A DNA stretch of 16,785 bases, taken from positions 1 to 16,785 of the forward strand of contig QAKH01000082.1 of the NCBI GenBank assembly GCA_003343885.1, written 5' to 3'. Origin of the DNA: Clostridiales bacterium. Its GTDB lineage: Bacteria; Bacillota; Clostridia; Oscillospirales; CAG-382. This document shows, one piece after another, positions 8,366-16,143 of this stretch (position 1 is its first letter; each line of letters begins with the position of its first letter). The translations under genes and the position numbers were made by a program. A model generated the notes under the pieces. It was not told where the DNA came from and searched no databases. It saw only the letters and a list, made by a program, of their open reading frames with translations.

Positions 8366-8367
8366 GC

Positions 8368-10134
8368 TTAATCCTCCTTTGTACCGCAAAGCGCGGCGAT
8401 TTCGGCGTCGAGCTCGGCAATTACCTTGCCGGAAGCCTCGTCAAATTTTTCCGGAGATACGTTTTTAAGACGTCCTATATCCTCTCTTACCGGAAGTTCT
8501 GCGAGTTTTGCGGCGTCCGCTCCGTTTTCAAGCGCCTTCAGACCTTTGTCGTAGAACGAGAGTATTACTTTCAAAAGTCCGTATTGCTTGCCGAGCGGCG
8601 TGTATGAGTCTGTATCTGAGAAAGAATCCTGTTGGAGAAAATCCTCACGTATTGAACGTGCCGCTTCAAGCACAAGCCTGTCTCCGCTTGAAAGAGCGTC
8701 AATACCGACAAGCTTTACTATTTCGTTTAACTCATTTTCCTGCTGAAGCAGTTTCATCGCCTTTCCGGTCGTGTCCATCCAGTCACGTGCGACATTTTGT
8801 GAAAACCAGTCGCTAAGGCGGTCCTTGTATAATGAATAGGAATTAAGCCAGTTTATAGCAGGGAAATGGCGGCGGTAGGCAAGAGATGAATCGAGTCCCC
8901 AGAACACCTTTACTATACGGAGAGTCGCCTGAGTGACAGGCTCTGAAATATCTCCGCCCTGCGGGCTGACGGCGCCGACGGCGCTGAGCGTTCCGACTCG
9001 GTTGTCGTCGCCAAGACAAATTACTTTTCCTGCCCGTTCATAGAACTGCGCAAGTCTTGACGTCAGATACGCCGGATAACCTTCTTCGCCCGGCATTTCC
9101 TCAAGTCGTCCCGACATCTCACGCAGTGCTTCTGCCCAGCGTGATGTTGAGTCGGCGATTACCGCAACCGAGTATCCCATGTCACGGTAGTATTCCGCAA
9201 TTGTGATACCGGTGTATATGGACGCTTCACGAGCGGCAACCGGCATGTCGGAGGTGTTTGCTATAAGAACGGTACGCATCATAAGGGATTTTCCGTTTCG
9301 CGGGTCCTTTAATTCGGGAAACTCACGCAAAACATCGGTCATTTCGTTTCCGCGTTCTCCGCAGCCGATATACACAACCAAATCAACGTCCGAATATTTG
9401 GCAAGCTGATGTTGGGTTACGGTTTTTCCGCTTCCGAAAGGTCCCGGAATACATGCAGTTCCGCCTTTTGCTATCGGGAAAAGACCGTCGATTGTTCGCT
9501 GACCGGTAATAAGAGGTTCATACGGCGGAAGCTTGCTTGAGTAAGGACGTGCCATACGTACCGGCCATTTCTGCATAAGGGTTAAGCTCTTTACGCCGCC
9601 CGGCGTGTTTATCCTGCCTATTTCATCCGTAACGGTGTAGTCACCCTCGGCAAGAGATACTATTTCTCCCGACATTTTCGGCGGTACCATGATTTTGTGC
9701 TTTACGACTTCGGTTTCATCGACGTATCCGATAATAGTTCCGCCCTCGCACTTGTCGCCCTCTTTAAGGCAAGGCGTAAAATGCCACTTTTTCTGCCTTG
9801 AGAGCGCCGGCGCGTCAACGCCTTTGGGAAGATTTGTTCCCGCAAGCTTATAAAGCTCCTCGAGAGGGCGCTGGATACCGTCGTATATATTTGTCACAAG
9901 TCCGGGACCGAGTTCAACGCTTAACGGCTCGCCGGTGGACTCAACCGGGTCGCCCGGGCCGATTCCGGCGGTTTCCTCGTAAACCTGTATTGAAGCCCTG
10001 TCGCCTCTCATCTCGATAATTTCACCGATAAGGCGCCCTGAACCGACTCTTACAACGTCGAACATGTTGGCTTCTCTCATGCCGTCTGCAACGACCAATG
10101 GTCCGGATACTTTCACTATTTTACCTGTTATCAT
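8368..10134 (-). CDS. atpA: V/A-type ATPase catalytic subunit A
   Basis: Subunit A (588 residues, normal length; ntpA) hydrolyses or makes ATP. The P-loop GPFGSGKT is at 231-238, and the catalytic glutamate lies in GCGERGNEM (E260). The bulge domain between the beta-barrel and the P-loop, which tells A from B and from F-type beta, is present at about 110-200. The conserved PQGGDISEPVTQATLRIVKVFW block is also seen (broken here only by wording: PQGGDISEPV then TQATLRIVKVFW). The start at 10134 (MITGKIVKVSGPLVV) is preceded by AAAGGTG and matches the family; an open frame runs 30 codons further upstream but overlaps the end of atpF. Fifty-two nt containing a hairpin separate it from atpF. Confidence 0.98.
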   Translation of the reverse strand: MITGKIVKVSGPLVVADGMREANMFDVVRVGSGRLIGEIIEMRGDRASIQVYEETAGIGPGDPVESTGEPLSVELGPGLVTNIYDGIQRPLEELYKLAGTNLPKGVDAPALSRQKKWHFTPCLKEGDKCEGGTIIGYVDETEVVKHKIMVPPKMSGEIVSLAEGDYTVTDEIGRINTPGGVKSLTLMQKWPVRMARPYSSKLPPYEPLITGQRTIDGLFPIAKGGTACIPGPFGSGKTVTQHQLAKYSDVDLVVYIGCGERGNEMTDVLREFPELKDPRNGKSLMMRTVLIANTSDMPVAAREASIYTGITIAEYYRDMGYSVAVIADSTSRWAEALREMSGRLEEMPGEEGYPAYLTSRLAQFYERAGKVICLGDDNRVGTLSAVGAVSPQGGDISEPVTQATLRIVKVFWGLDSSLAYRRHFPAINWLNSYSLYKDRLSDWFSQNVARDWMDTTGKAMKLLQQENELNEIVKLVGIDALSSGDRLVLEAARSIREDFLQQDSFSDTDSYTPLGKQYGLLKVILSFYDKGLKALENGADAAKLAELPVREDIGRLKNVSPEKFDEASGKVIAELDAEIAALCGTKED

Positions 10135-10159
10135 CTGTTTCACACCTTTGCCAAGTAAT

Positions 10160-10180
10160 TTTTGCGGATACGCCGCAAAA
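10160..10180 (-). other. Intercistronic hairpin between atpF and atpA
   Basis: TTTTGCGG (10160-10167) and CCGCAAAA (10173-10180) make a perfect 8-bp stem with a 5-nt loop, 7 nt past the atpF stop and about 25 nt before the atpA start. It has only a few A/T bases behind it, so it is better read as an mRNA processing or stability element that could let the A-B-D segment be expressed at a different level from the upstream genes. Confidence 0.5.
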
Positions 10181-10186
10181 TAATCG

Positions 10187-10501
10187 CTAATCCTTGAGTA
10201 TATTCGCTCCGACAGCCCGTTCAACGGATTTTTTTATGTTTGCCATGCCAAGTCCCTTGCTTCCGTTTTTGGAGGGAATCGGAATTATGGCAAGAAGCGG
10301 TTCGGTTTTATATTTTTCGTATACCTCGGGAATTTCAAGCAGTATCTCCTCGGTTACATACATTACGGCAAAGCCGTCTGAAATGGCTGAGTCAAGTATT
10401 CTTGCGGCTTTTTCGGAGGAGTTTACGGCGAAAACCGAAAAGCCTACCGACATAAACCCAAGTACGCTGTCCTTGTCGCCGATAATGCCTATCTTTTTCA
10501 T
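10187..10501 (-). CDS. atpF: V/A-type ATPase subunit F
   Basis: Subunit F (104 residues, normal length; ntpG in E. hirae) binds subunit D and forms the lower part of the rotating shaft. It starts with the family pattern MKKIGIIGDKDSVLGFMSVG and holds a Rossmann-like alternation of strands and helices. The IIPIPSKNGSKGLGMANI segment (72-89) and the ending VERAVGANIL are typical of the family. The ATG overlaps the atpC stop as ATGA (10498-10501), a sign of coupled translation. It is not the F-type b subunit that shares the symbol atpF. Confidence 0.95.
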   Translation of the reverse strand: MKKIGIIGDKDSVLGFMSVGFSVFAVNSSEKAARILDSAISDGFAVMYVTEEILLEIPEVYEKYKTEPLLAIIPIPSKNGSKGLGMANIKKSVERAVGANILKD

Positions 10502-11619
10502 ATCGTGCCCAACCTCAGCCTTTCCTTAATTTTTTCGGAGCTTAATCCGCAGGACTTTCCGGCAAGCACAATTCTTACGTTCTTGACTTCAAATTCCTTG
10601 CGGACAATATACAGCACAAGAAGCTCTGCGCCGAACGGCACCATTCTCACCGCCTGCGCCTTGTTTAAATATATTTCATCGCATAATTTCTCAGTGCCTG
10701 CGCCTGACAAAACCGCATCGTTCAAGGCACTGTATGCGGTATACGAAAGCGCCGACAGCAGTTTTGACGGAGTTTCGTCGTAAGCTGAAACGAAAAAGTC
10801 CTCGTCAAGCGTTCCGCCGTCTATATAGAGCTTGTGAATAAAGGCTCTGCCTAAGTTCTGCTTTATACAGCGAAGCGCTGAGCTTATGTTTACGCAGTCG
10901 ATTTTTGTTTTTATAAGATCAATCAGATATTCGCAGCCGCTTTGCGTTGCGTCATTCGCCATGTCCTTAAAAGCCGCTCTGTCAAGGTCTGTGTCAAACT
11001 GACCGGGATCCGATGAAGCCGCAAGCTTTTCGATAGCCTCGGGCGCTGCTTTCGCAAGTTCTTTTGGAAAGAGCGAAAAGTCCCTTGCGTTGACAAGATT
11101 TACAACCTTGTCAACAGGTACTGTGCCGTTTGGGGACAGCATAGATGACGGATCTTTTCCGAGCATTTCACACTTTATCGCGGCTTTAAGATTGTTGCAG
11201 TCGTAAACATACCTGAACGGATTTATAAGAAAATACGGCTTTTCGTCCGTGCCGGTGTCGTAGGCGCTGTCTAACAGCTCGCACGCAAAAGCGTACACAT
11301 CCTCAAGCTTCGCCTCAAGCATTTTATCGTAGTCCGCGGCTGAGTTCCCGGCGGACTTGTCTGCCGAAAAATCGGAAGAACCGTAAGCCCCGGAAGAACC
11401 GTAAGCACCGGAAGTAGCCGAAGAAACGGCAGAACCGGCTGACGAAGCAGAAGCGGAGGTCATACCTGCGGATTCACACGCAATGGCGTATGCCTGTTCA
11501 AAGTTTTCCGCGTCCGCCATACGAAAAAGCTTTTCTTTGGTTATGTCAGAGTTTTCGGCGGCACGCAGTCTTGTTGAAAGGTAAAGGAAGTCGGTGTCCT
11601 TAAACCGATAGCTTTTCAT
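10498..11619 (-). CDS. atpC: V/A-type ATPase subunit C with Ser/Ala/Gly insertion
   Basis: Subunit C (373 residues; ntpC) is the funnel-shaped adaptor that seats the central shaft on the K ring. The N-terminal part (YRFKDTDFLYLSTRLRAAE) and the helical C-terminal domain, including IRKEFEVKNVRIVLAGKSCG-like text near 335-360, fit the family. It is roughly 40 residues longer than the usual ~330. The excess is a low-complexity Ser/Ala/Gly stretch at about 54-96, with two exact GAYGSS hexapeptides in tandem, between the first helices and the EAKLEDVYAFACELL helix. The DNA there is an 18-bp tandem repeat. The start at 11619 has GGAGGTGGAGGA directly upstream. It lies 13 nt after atpE, and its stop overlaps atpF. 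Confidence 0.93.
   Translation of the reverse strand: MKSYRFKDTDFLYLSTRLRAAENSDITKEKLFRMADAENFEQAYAIACESAGMTSASASSAGSAVSSATSGAYGSSGAYGSSDFSADKSAGNSAADYDKMLEAKLEDVYAFACELLDSAYDTGTDEKPYFLINPFRYVYDCNNLKAAIKCEMLGKDPSSMLSPNGTVPVDKVVNLVNARDFSLFPKELAKAAPEAIEKLAASSDPGQFDTDLDRAAFKDMANDATQSGCEYLIDLIKTKIDCVNISSALRCIKQNLGRAFIHKLYIDGGTLDEDFFVSAYDETPSKLLSALSYTAYSALNDAVLSGAGTEKLCDEIYLNKAQAVRMVPFGAELLVLYIVRKEFEVKNVRIVLAGKSCGLSSEKIKERLRLGTI
11373..11444 (-). repeat. 18-bp tandem repeats inside atpC
   Basis: Read on the plus strand, CGGAAGAACCGTAAGC plus two bases occurs at 11373-11390 and 11391-11408, differing only at the penultimate base. Two degraded copies follow at 11409-11426 and 11427-11444. The unit is a multiple of three, so each copy adds six residues (GAYGSS on the coding strand) without breaking the frame. 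Confidence 0.75.
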
Positions 11620-11632
11620 TCCTCCACCTCCG

Positions 11633-12259
11633 TCATTCGTTAAACAGAATGCCTAACACCGTTTTCTCAAGACTGTCCCTTGCCGAAGCTATGAGCTTTT
11701 CGGCACTGCAGTTTATCTCGATGTCGGAACATTCAAGAATGAAGCCGGCACGTATGCCGGTAGTGTAATCTGCCTTTTCAACAGTGACTTTTTTTGTATA
11801 ATCTTTTTTTGCCAGGGCAAGGATTTCATCAGCAAAGGAAGCGTCTTTCGGGTTCATGACCAAAAGCGCACGCTCGCCGTCGGCAAGCTGTGAGTTTACG
11901 GCGCTTGCAAGCAGACGAGCCATAGCCGGAACATACATGTCGCCCGGAAGATGCGCAAGCTTTTCCACGGCGGCGTCAAAGGCGCTGTCGCACATCTCGG
12001 CTTTAAGGGAGAGCAGATGCGACCTCTCACGCATACCGGCGCTGCTTTTGGCGTTTTCCCGGAGTGACGCGGCAGACTCTTTTGCTTTCTGAACAATTTC
12101 GGCGGCTTTTTCCTTTGCCGCACCCAAAACCTTTGCCGAAGAAGCTTCAGCCTGTTTTGCGGCGTTTTCAAGCTGCTCTGCCGCGTACTCGTTTGCCTGC
12201 TCAAGTATTCGCGCGTTTATTCTGTCAAGTCCCTTGACTTGTTTGTCCAAACCTATCAT
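11633..12259 (-). CDS. atpE: V/A-type ATPase subunit E (peripheral stalk)
   Basis: Subunit E (208 residues from the ATG; ntpE) pairs with a small coiled-coil subunit to form the peripheral stalks that stop the A3B3 head from turning. Residues about 10-85 are an Ala/Glu/Lys-rich helix (AKEKAAEIVQKAKESAASLR), and the C-terminal half is the globular head-binding domain, with YTTGIRAGFILECSDIEIN (164-182) as in the family. The start is uncertain: AAGGAG (12260-12265) touches the ATG at 12259, while a TTG three codons later (12250) has the usual 9-nt spacing. It follows ntpK by 27 nt and precedes atpC by 13 nt. Confidence 0.93.
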   Translation of the reverse strand: MIGLDKQVKGLDRINARILEQANEYAAEQLENAAKQAEASSAKVLGAAKEKAAEIVQKAKESAASLRENAKSSAGMRERSHLLSLKAEMCDSAFDAAVEKLAHLPGDMYVPAMARLLASAVNSQLADGERALLVMNPKDASFADEILALAKKDYTKKVTVEKADYTTGIRAGFILECSDIEINCSAEKLIASARDSLEKTVLGILFNE

Positions 12260-12265
12260 CTCCTT
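12260..12265 (-). promoter_or_regulatory. Ribosome binding site that questions the atpE start
   Basis: AAGGAG on the minus strand ends at the base before the ATG at 12259, leaving zero spacing. The next start-like codon in frame, TTG at 12250, is 9 nt away. On spacing alone the TTG is the better start, giving a protein three residues shorter (LDKQVKGLDR...). Confidence 0.5.
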
Positions 12266-12286
12266 CGGTAATGTGGGTAAATTTTG

Positions 12287-12784
12287 TTATGCGGCGAAGA
12301 TGATGAGAAGGAGCGATACAAGAACCGCAAAAATAGCGTATGTTTCAACCAGAGCCGCGGCAATTACGCCTTTACCGAAATCGTCGGGACGCTTTGCGAG
12401 AATATTCATTCCGGCGGCGGCAACTCTTCCCTGCTTAATGCCGGAATAAAATCCGACTATCGCTATGGGTAAGCACGCCACGAGGTAGTAAAGTCCCTGC
12501 GCAACGGTGAAGGTCTTTATATCACCGGAAAGAAGGCCCAGGTTGTTTATAACCATGAACGCAACTATCAGTCCGTAAATACCCTGTGTTCCCGGAAGAG
12601 CCTGGAGCACAAGCGCTTTACCGAATTTTGACGGATCCCCCGTAACAACGCCGCTTGCCGCTTCTCCGGCAATTCCGACGCCCTTGCTGGAGCCCATTCC
12701 CGAAAGTATTGCGGCAAGAGCCGCTCCGAGTATTGCAAGATTGTTGCCTGTGAAAAGCTGTGATAAAAGTTCTGCGAATGTCAT
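12287..12784 (-). CDS. ntpK: V-ATPase subunit K, rotor ring proteolipid, Na+-type
   Basis: Subunit K (165 residues) forms the membrane rotor ring. It is a doubled 16-kDa type with four membrane helices (about 16-42, 58-84, 92-115, 138-163). The cation site of E. hirae NtpK (L61, T64, Q65, Q110, E139) is matched here by L63, T66 and Q67 in LPGTQGIY, Q118 in GIKQGR, and E147 in ALVETYAIF. The numbering offset of two in the first half and eight in both positions of the second half is internally consistent. Sodium transport is therefore inferred from established work on the E. hirae ring. The start at 12784 (MTFAELL) has AAGGAGG 12 nt upstream and begins 1 nt after the ntpI stop; the open frame 25 codons upstream overlaps ntpI and is rejected. 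Confidence 0.96.
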   Translation of the reverse strand: MTFAELLSQLFTGNNLAILGAALAAILSGMGSSKGVGIAGEAASGVVTGDPSKFGKALVLQALPGTQGIYGLIVAFMVINNLGLLSGDIKTFTVAQGLYYLVACLPIAIVGFYSGIKQGRVAAAGMNILAKRPDDFGKGVIAAALVETYAIFAVLVSLLLIIFAA

Positions 12785-12785
12785 G

Positions 12786-14738
12786 TCATTTTTCCTCCTT
12801 GATGATCTGGGTATATTTTGTTCTGACGGAAGCCGGCTTGAACGGTTCTCCTCCGTCAATATAGAATTTTCCGAAAAATTCGATATACTGAAGCCTTGCG
12901 GTGTGTACGAATGCGCCTAATAGGCTTAAAGCGAGGTTAAGCGTGTGTCCGAGCGCAATTGCAAGAATCAAGGCAATAAATCCGACAACCGTCGGTCCTC
13001 CGAGCGTTCCGATAAGGTTTACTACCTGCGCAATGATTGCTCCGGAAAGTCCGAGTGCCATAATACGTGAATAGGATAACAGGTCGGAAACGTATCCGAC
13101 AATATCGTACAGGCTCATAACGCCTTTCAGAAGCTTCATAATCGGATTTTTTGCCGCGCGTCCCTGGGTGAGCACAAGTCCTGCCGCGCCTATAAGCGCA
13201 ACCCATTTGCCGTACTCCGGAACGACCGCAAGCAGTCCTATTCCCGCAAATAGTACAAGCCACAGTCCAACGTCGAAAATCGCGTCGAGGACTTGTCCGC
13301 TCTTTATAAGCATATACGCTTTCATGAGAAGACCTGCGACAAGGTGGGCGGCTCCTAATCCAAGCGACAAGAACAGGTACGGTATTGGATTTGTGACCGG
13401 ATCAAACGCCACGGCTATATCCGGGAAGTTTTCTATGCCGAGAATATTCTGCGCGAACGCCGAGGGAAGGTTTCCGAAGTAACCGCCGAAAAGTACGCCG
13501 CATATTATGGTTGATATTCCGCATATTGAGAACATGTCAAGCATCTTTTTCATGGTCGAGCCGTCTTTGGCACGAAGAAACGAAGCAAGCGCTTTTGCTC
13601 CGAAAAGCAGAATAAGACCGTACAAAACGTCCTGCATAATAAGCCCGAAAATTATGAAGTAGAATATCGACATCACAAATGTGGGATCTACTCCGTGGTA
13701 GTCTGGATACGAGTAAAGGCCGAGCACCGATTCAAAGGGAGTAGCAAGCCGGCGGTTGAGAAGCTTTACCGGAACCTTGTCGTCTTCTGCCGGCGTTTCA
13801 AGGCTGTAACAGCACTCAAAGCCGGAAAGCTTTTTTTCGAGAGCCGGAGCCATGTATTCCGGTACCCAGCCGGTGAGAATACACGCGCTGTCGGTTGAAA
13901 TAAGCTTTTGTTTTATTCTTTCCGCTTCAAGGCGGCTTGAAAGATAGTCGATGGTCTGTTCAAGAACCGGGAGCTTTTCGGCAAGCAAGCGGTATGAGGA
14001 GGTTAGTTTTACAATGTTTTCGTTATAATTTTCAATGTCGCTTTTTAATTTTTCAATCTGACCGGCAGCCGAAAGAGAGCTGTCAAACGGCAGTATTCTT
14101 GAGAATCCCTCTGATCCTAATTCCTTTAAGAATTCAGCGGCGTCCTGCTTTAGCACAACGGCAAGCACATATGAAAAGTCGCCATATACGCCGAGAGTTA
14201 CAAGTTCATAGTCAAAGCCCGCCTCATCAAGCCGTTTTTTGACGTCATCAAGCTTTATTATTTTGGGAAATGTTCCCCGTATCACCGAGGTATATGCGGT
14301 TGAGTCGAGATTCAGCGGCTCGTCAAGGCTTTCAAACGGTACAAACGACGCAATATCGTTTGACGCCTTGTTAACGGCGGCACGGGCGAAAGAGATATCC
14401 TTGCTTATCCGCTCGGTTTCGGCGGCTACGTCAAAAGCCTCGTCCGTAAAGCTTTCCAGGGACTCAAACTGAGCTCTGGTAAGGACCGGAGGAAGCAGGC
14501 GCTTTTTCTTGCCGGAGCCGTATGGAGAAAGCGTATCGAGCGCGTTTTTGAGGCGCTGTAAATTTTGTTCGGCAAGATATATGTCTGAGTCGTTGCCGAA
14601 GCTTTCGGCGTATTCCGGAAGCGCCGACATATCAAATTCAGACGTTTCAACCGCTTCAAGCCACATAATTTCGGAACAAAGCTTGTCAATGTCGCTTTTC
14701 AGAGCGGCAAGGGTAAGCTTTTTCATTGCTGCAATCAT
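12786..14738 (-). CDS. ntpI: V/A-type ATPase subunit I (membrane stator)
   Basis: Subunit I (650 residues, normal length; ntpI, homologous to yeast Vph1/subunit a) forms the ion half-channels beside the K ring. Residues 1-340 are the cytoplasmic half with long helical hairpins, and about 345-620 hold some seven or eight membrane helices. Two arginines conserved in the family are visible: R558 in LLSYSRIMALGL and R615 in FVHTARLQYIEFFGKFY. The latter corresponds to the essential arginine that releases the ion from the ring glutamate. The ATG at 14738 overlaps the preceding stop codon as ATGA and has AAGGAG 11 nt upstream; a second ATG four codons on is possible but poorly placed. Confidence 0.97.
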   Translation of the reverse strand: MIAAMKKLTLAALKSDIDKLCSEIMWLEAVETSEFDMSALPEYAESFGNDSDIYLAEQNLQRLKNALDTLSPYGSGKKKRLLPPVLTRAQFESLESFTDEAFDVAAETERISKDISFARAAVNKASNDIASFVPFESLDEPLNLDSTAYTSVIRGTFPKIIKLDDVKKRLDEAGFDYELVTLGVYGDFSYVLAVVLKQDAAEFLKELGSEGFSRILPFDSSLSAAGQIEKLKSDIENYNENIVKLTSSYRLLAEKLPVLEQTIDYLSSRLEAERIKQKLISTDSACILTGWVPEYMAPALEKKLSGFECCYSLETPAEDDKVPVKLLNRRLATPFESVLGLYSYPDYHGVDPTFVMSIFYFIIFGLIMQDVLYGLILLFGAKALASFLRAKDGSTMKKMLDMFSICGISTIICGVLFGGYFGNLPSAFAQNILGIENFPDIAVAFDPVTNPIPYLFLSLGLGAAHLVAGLLMKAYMLIKSGQVLDAIFDVGLWLVLFAGIGLLAVVPEYGKWVALIGAAGLVLTQGRAAKNPIMKLLKGVMSLYDIVGYVSDLLSYSRIMALGLSGAIIAQVVNLIGTLGGPTVVGFIALILAIALGHTLNLALSLLGAFVHTARLQYIEFFGKFYIDGGEPFKPASVRTKYTQIIKEEK

Positions 14739-15043
14739 AGTGCGAACAACTCCTTGAGAATGTAATCGGCTGCTTTGGAAATATTGTTTTCGGCAGAAGC
14801 ACGAAGCTTAGCGGATTTATCAAAAAATGTTCTGTTTTGCTCTTCGGTAAGGGCAGATATTTCTTTTTTTGTTTCCTCGAGGATAGAATCAGCCTGTACT
14901 GCGGCATTTTTTTCAATTTCCTCGGCTTCCTTTGCCGATTTTTCGGCAGCGGCGGCAATAATGTTTCGGGCGTCGGTCTGTGCTTTTTGGCGTATTTCTT
15001 TTGCTTTGTTTTCTGTATCTCGTATTGAATCGAGCATTTCCAT
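14735..15043 (-). CDS. ntpF: V/A-type ATPase small coiled-coil stalk subunit (H / NtpF)
   Basis: This 102-residue protein is almost wholly one charged, Ala-rich helix (ENKAKEIRQKAQTDARNIIA, then KSAKEAEEIEKNAAVQADSI), as expected for the small peripheral-stalk partner of subunit E. Sequence alone is low-complexity; the call rests on length, coiled-coil pattern and first position in an operon ordered exactly like E. hirae ntpF-I-K-E-C-G-A-B-D. Databases call it subunit H or G depending on species. The start at 15043 has AAGGAAGGG upstream; an ATG two codons later is an alternative. Its stop overlaps the ntpI start. Confidence 0.88.
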   Translation of the reverse strand: MEMLDSIRDTENKAKEIRQKAQTDARNIIAAAAEKSAKEAEEIEKNAAVQADSILEETKKEISALTEEQNRTFFDKSAKLRASAENNISKAADYILKELFAL

Positions 15044-15154
15044 GGCCGTTTTATCCCTTCCTTCCCGTGTTTGGCAAAATGTATTTATTTGCTGTGAGAG
15101 GTATGCTTTTTTGATATATGTTTATATAATACACCATTCTACTATTAATTATTT

Positions 15155-15182
15155 AGTATATCACTATTTAACAAAAAAACAA
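15155..15182 (-). promoter_or_regulatory. Candidate sigma-A promoter of the V-ATPase operon
   Basis: On the minus strand TTGTTT (15182-15177) and an extended -10 TGATATACT (15163-15155) are separated by 16 nt, and the region around is very AT-rich. This leaves a leader of about 105 nt before the ntpF start. The TGn extension strengthens the call, but AT-rich DNA throws up such matches by chance. Confidence 0.45.
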
Positions 15183-15231
15183 TAGATTTTATATTAACAA
15201 ATATATAAACCAACAAATTATTAGTAGTAAA

Positions 15232-15921
15232 TCAATTATTTTTTAAAAAAAGCGGCAGTTTAATAATATCACGCAAATTTTCAAAGGGTATAACAAAAAC
15301 GCAAACGTCAGGCATTGAGGCGCTGAGCATACCGCCGTCAAAAAAGAAAGCCGCGCCGCTTGGTACAAAATAGAAATTTGAGAAATCAAATTTTGAGTTT
15401 ATTATTGACTTATAATTGTCAAAGTATGTAAAATCCTTACGTTTTGAGTTTTTTTCGGCAATGGAGCAAATCAGCTCTTTGACATATCTTTTAGCCTTAA
15501 AACCCGTATCGAAGATTTTGGACGCCGGCAGCACAGCGTTTTTCTCGGCGCTCCAAAGCTGTGAAAAGCGTCTTATCTGCACTTTTTTTCCGTCAAATGC
15601 CGAAACGTCAACAAATACTGAAATGTAATTTTCATCGGAATACGCGACCTGGAAATTTAGCACCAAAGATGTCATTATACCGCCGTTTTTTTTGTAGAGC
15701 GACGCAGCTTTTGAGGAATAGCCGCCGGAACACTCACGGATGTAGTTTTCGCAAGTCTGCGAATAAAAGCGGTTAACTTTATTTACAAAAATTTTTTCGT
15801 TTTTATTGTCAGATAATTCTTCAAACACGGGATATTTCATATTTACCGAGAGTACCGGTGCTCCCTTATAGCGAATTATTTGTTTCTTACAGTCCGGCGT
15901 ATATGCTCTTACGTTTCCCAT
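15232..15921 (-). CDS. DUF3298/RsiV C-terminal-like protein, no signal peptide
   Basis: This 229-residue protein resembles the DUF3298 fold found at the C-terminus of the anti-sigma factor RsiV and of PdaC-type enzymes. An N-terminal KYPVFEEL segment (29-36) is followed by helix NKVNRFYSQTCENYI (48-62) and the strand pair SLVLNFQVAYSDENYISVFVD (split as SLVLNFQVAY and SDENYISVFVD, 85-105). The C-terminal FYFVPSGAAFFF (183-194) and VFVIPFENLRDII (208-220) match the domain's usual ending. No signal peptide, membrane helix or lipobox is seen, so it is probably cytoplasmic, unlike most known members. The usual GGAH-type motif is not evident. The start at 15921 has AAGGGTGG 4 nt upstream; an ATG 13 codons earlier lies at a hairpin. 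It is transcribed toward the V-ATPase operon, 188 nt away. Function unknown. Confidence 0.7.
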   Translation of the reverse strand: MGNVRAYTPDCKKQIIRYKGAPVLSVNMKYPVFEELSDNKNEKIFVNKVNRFYSQTCENYIRECSGGYSSKAASLYKKNGGIMTSLVLNFQVAYSDENYISVFVDVSAFDGKKVQIRRFSQLWSAEKNAVLPASKIFDTGFKAKRYVKELICSIAEKNSKRKDFTYFDNYKSIINSKFDFSNFYFVPSGAAFFFDGGMLSASMPDVCVFVIPFENLRDIIKLPLFLKNN

Positions 15922-15934
15922 AAAACCACCCTTC

Positions 15935-15949
15935 TGCCGCAATGCGGCA
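15935..15949 (+). other. Small hairpin before the DUF3298-like gene
   Basis: TGCCGC-AAT-GCGGCA is a 6-bp stem with a 3-nt loop. On the plus strand it is followed by TTTTT, like a short intrinsic terminator for transcription coming from the left; on the minus strand it lies 13 nt before the start codon of the DUF3298-like gene, directly next to its ribosome binding site. Confidence 0.4.
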
Positions 15950-16080
15950 TTTTTGTTCACTTTAAGAATATGAGGTGTTTTATGAAAATATCCATTTTGT
16001 TTTTATGTAAGTCAGTAGATTTTTGTTTTCTCGCATTAGTTTGTGAGGCTGCGTTTATGTCGCACAAACGGACATGGTTT

Positions 16081-16121
16081 CGCGGATGATAAAATCTGCT
16101 GTTTTGGCTTGCTCGTCCGCG
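16081..16121. other. Inverted repeat CGCGGA / TCCGCG
   Basis: CGCGGA (16081-16086) and TCCGCG (16116-16121) flank a 29-nt loop, with a short CTCG/CGAG overlap on the right arm and a perfect 8-bp palindrome ACTGCAGT at 16125-16132 next to it. They form the left edge of the hairpin-rich gene-free region. Role unknown. Confidence 0.35.
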
Positions 16122-16143
16122 AGTACTGCAGTGGCGCTTCGTC

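Noticed and set aside
10135..10224. N-terminal extension of subunit A by 30 codons
   Set aside because: It overlaps the end of atpF, matches no family N-terminus, and the ATG at 10134 has its own ribosome binding site and the conserved MITGKIVKVSGP start.
12785..12859. N-terminal extension of subunit K by 25 codons
   Set aside because: It is charged, overlaps the end of ntpI in another frame, and AAGGAGG lies just before the ATG at 12784.
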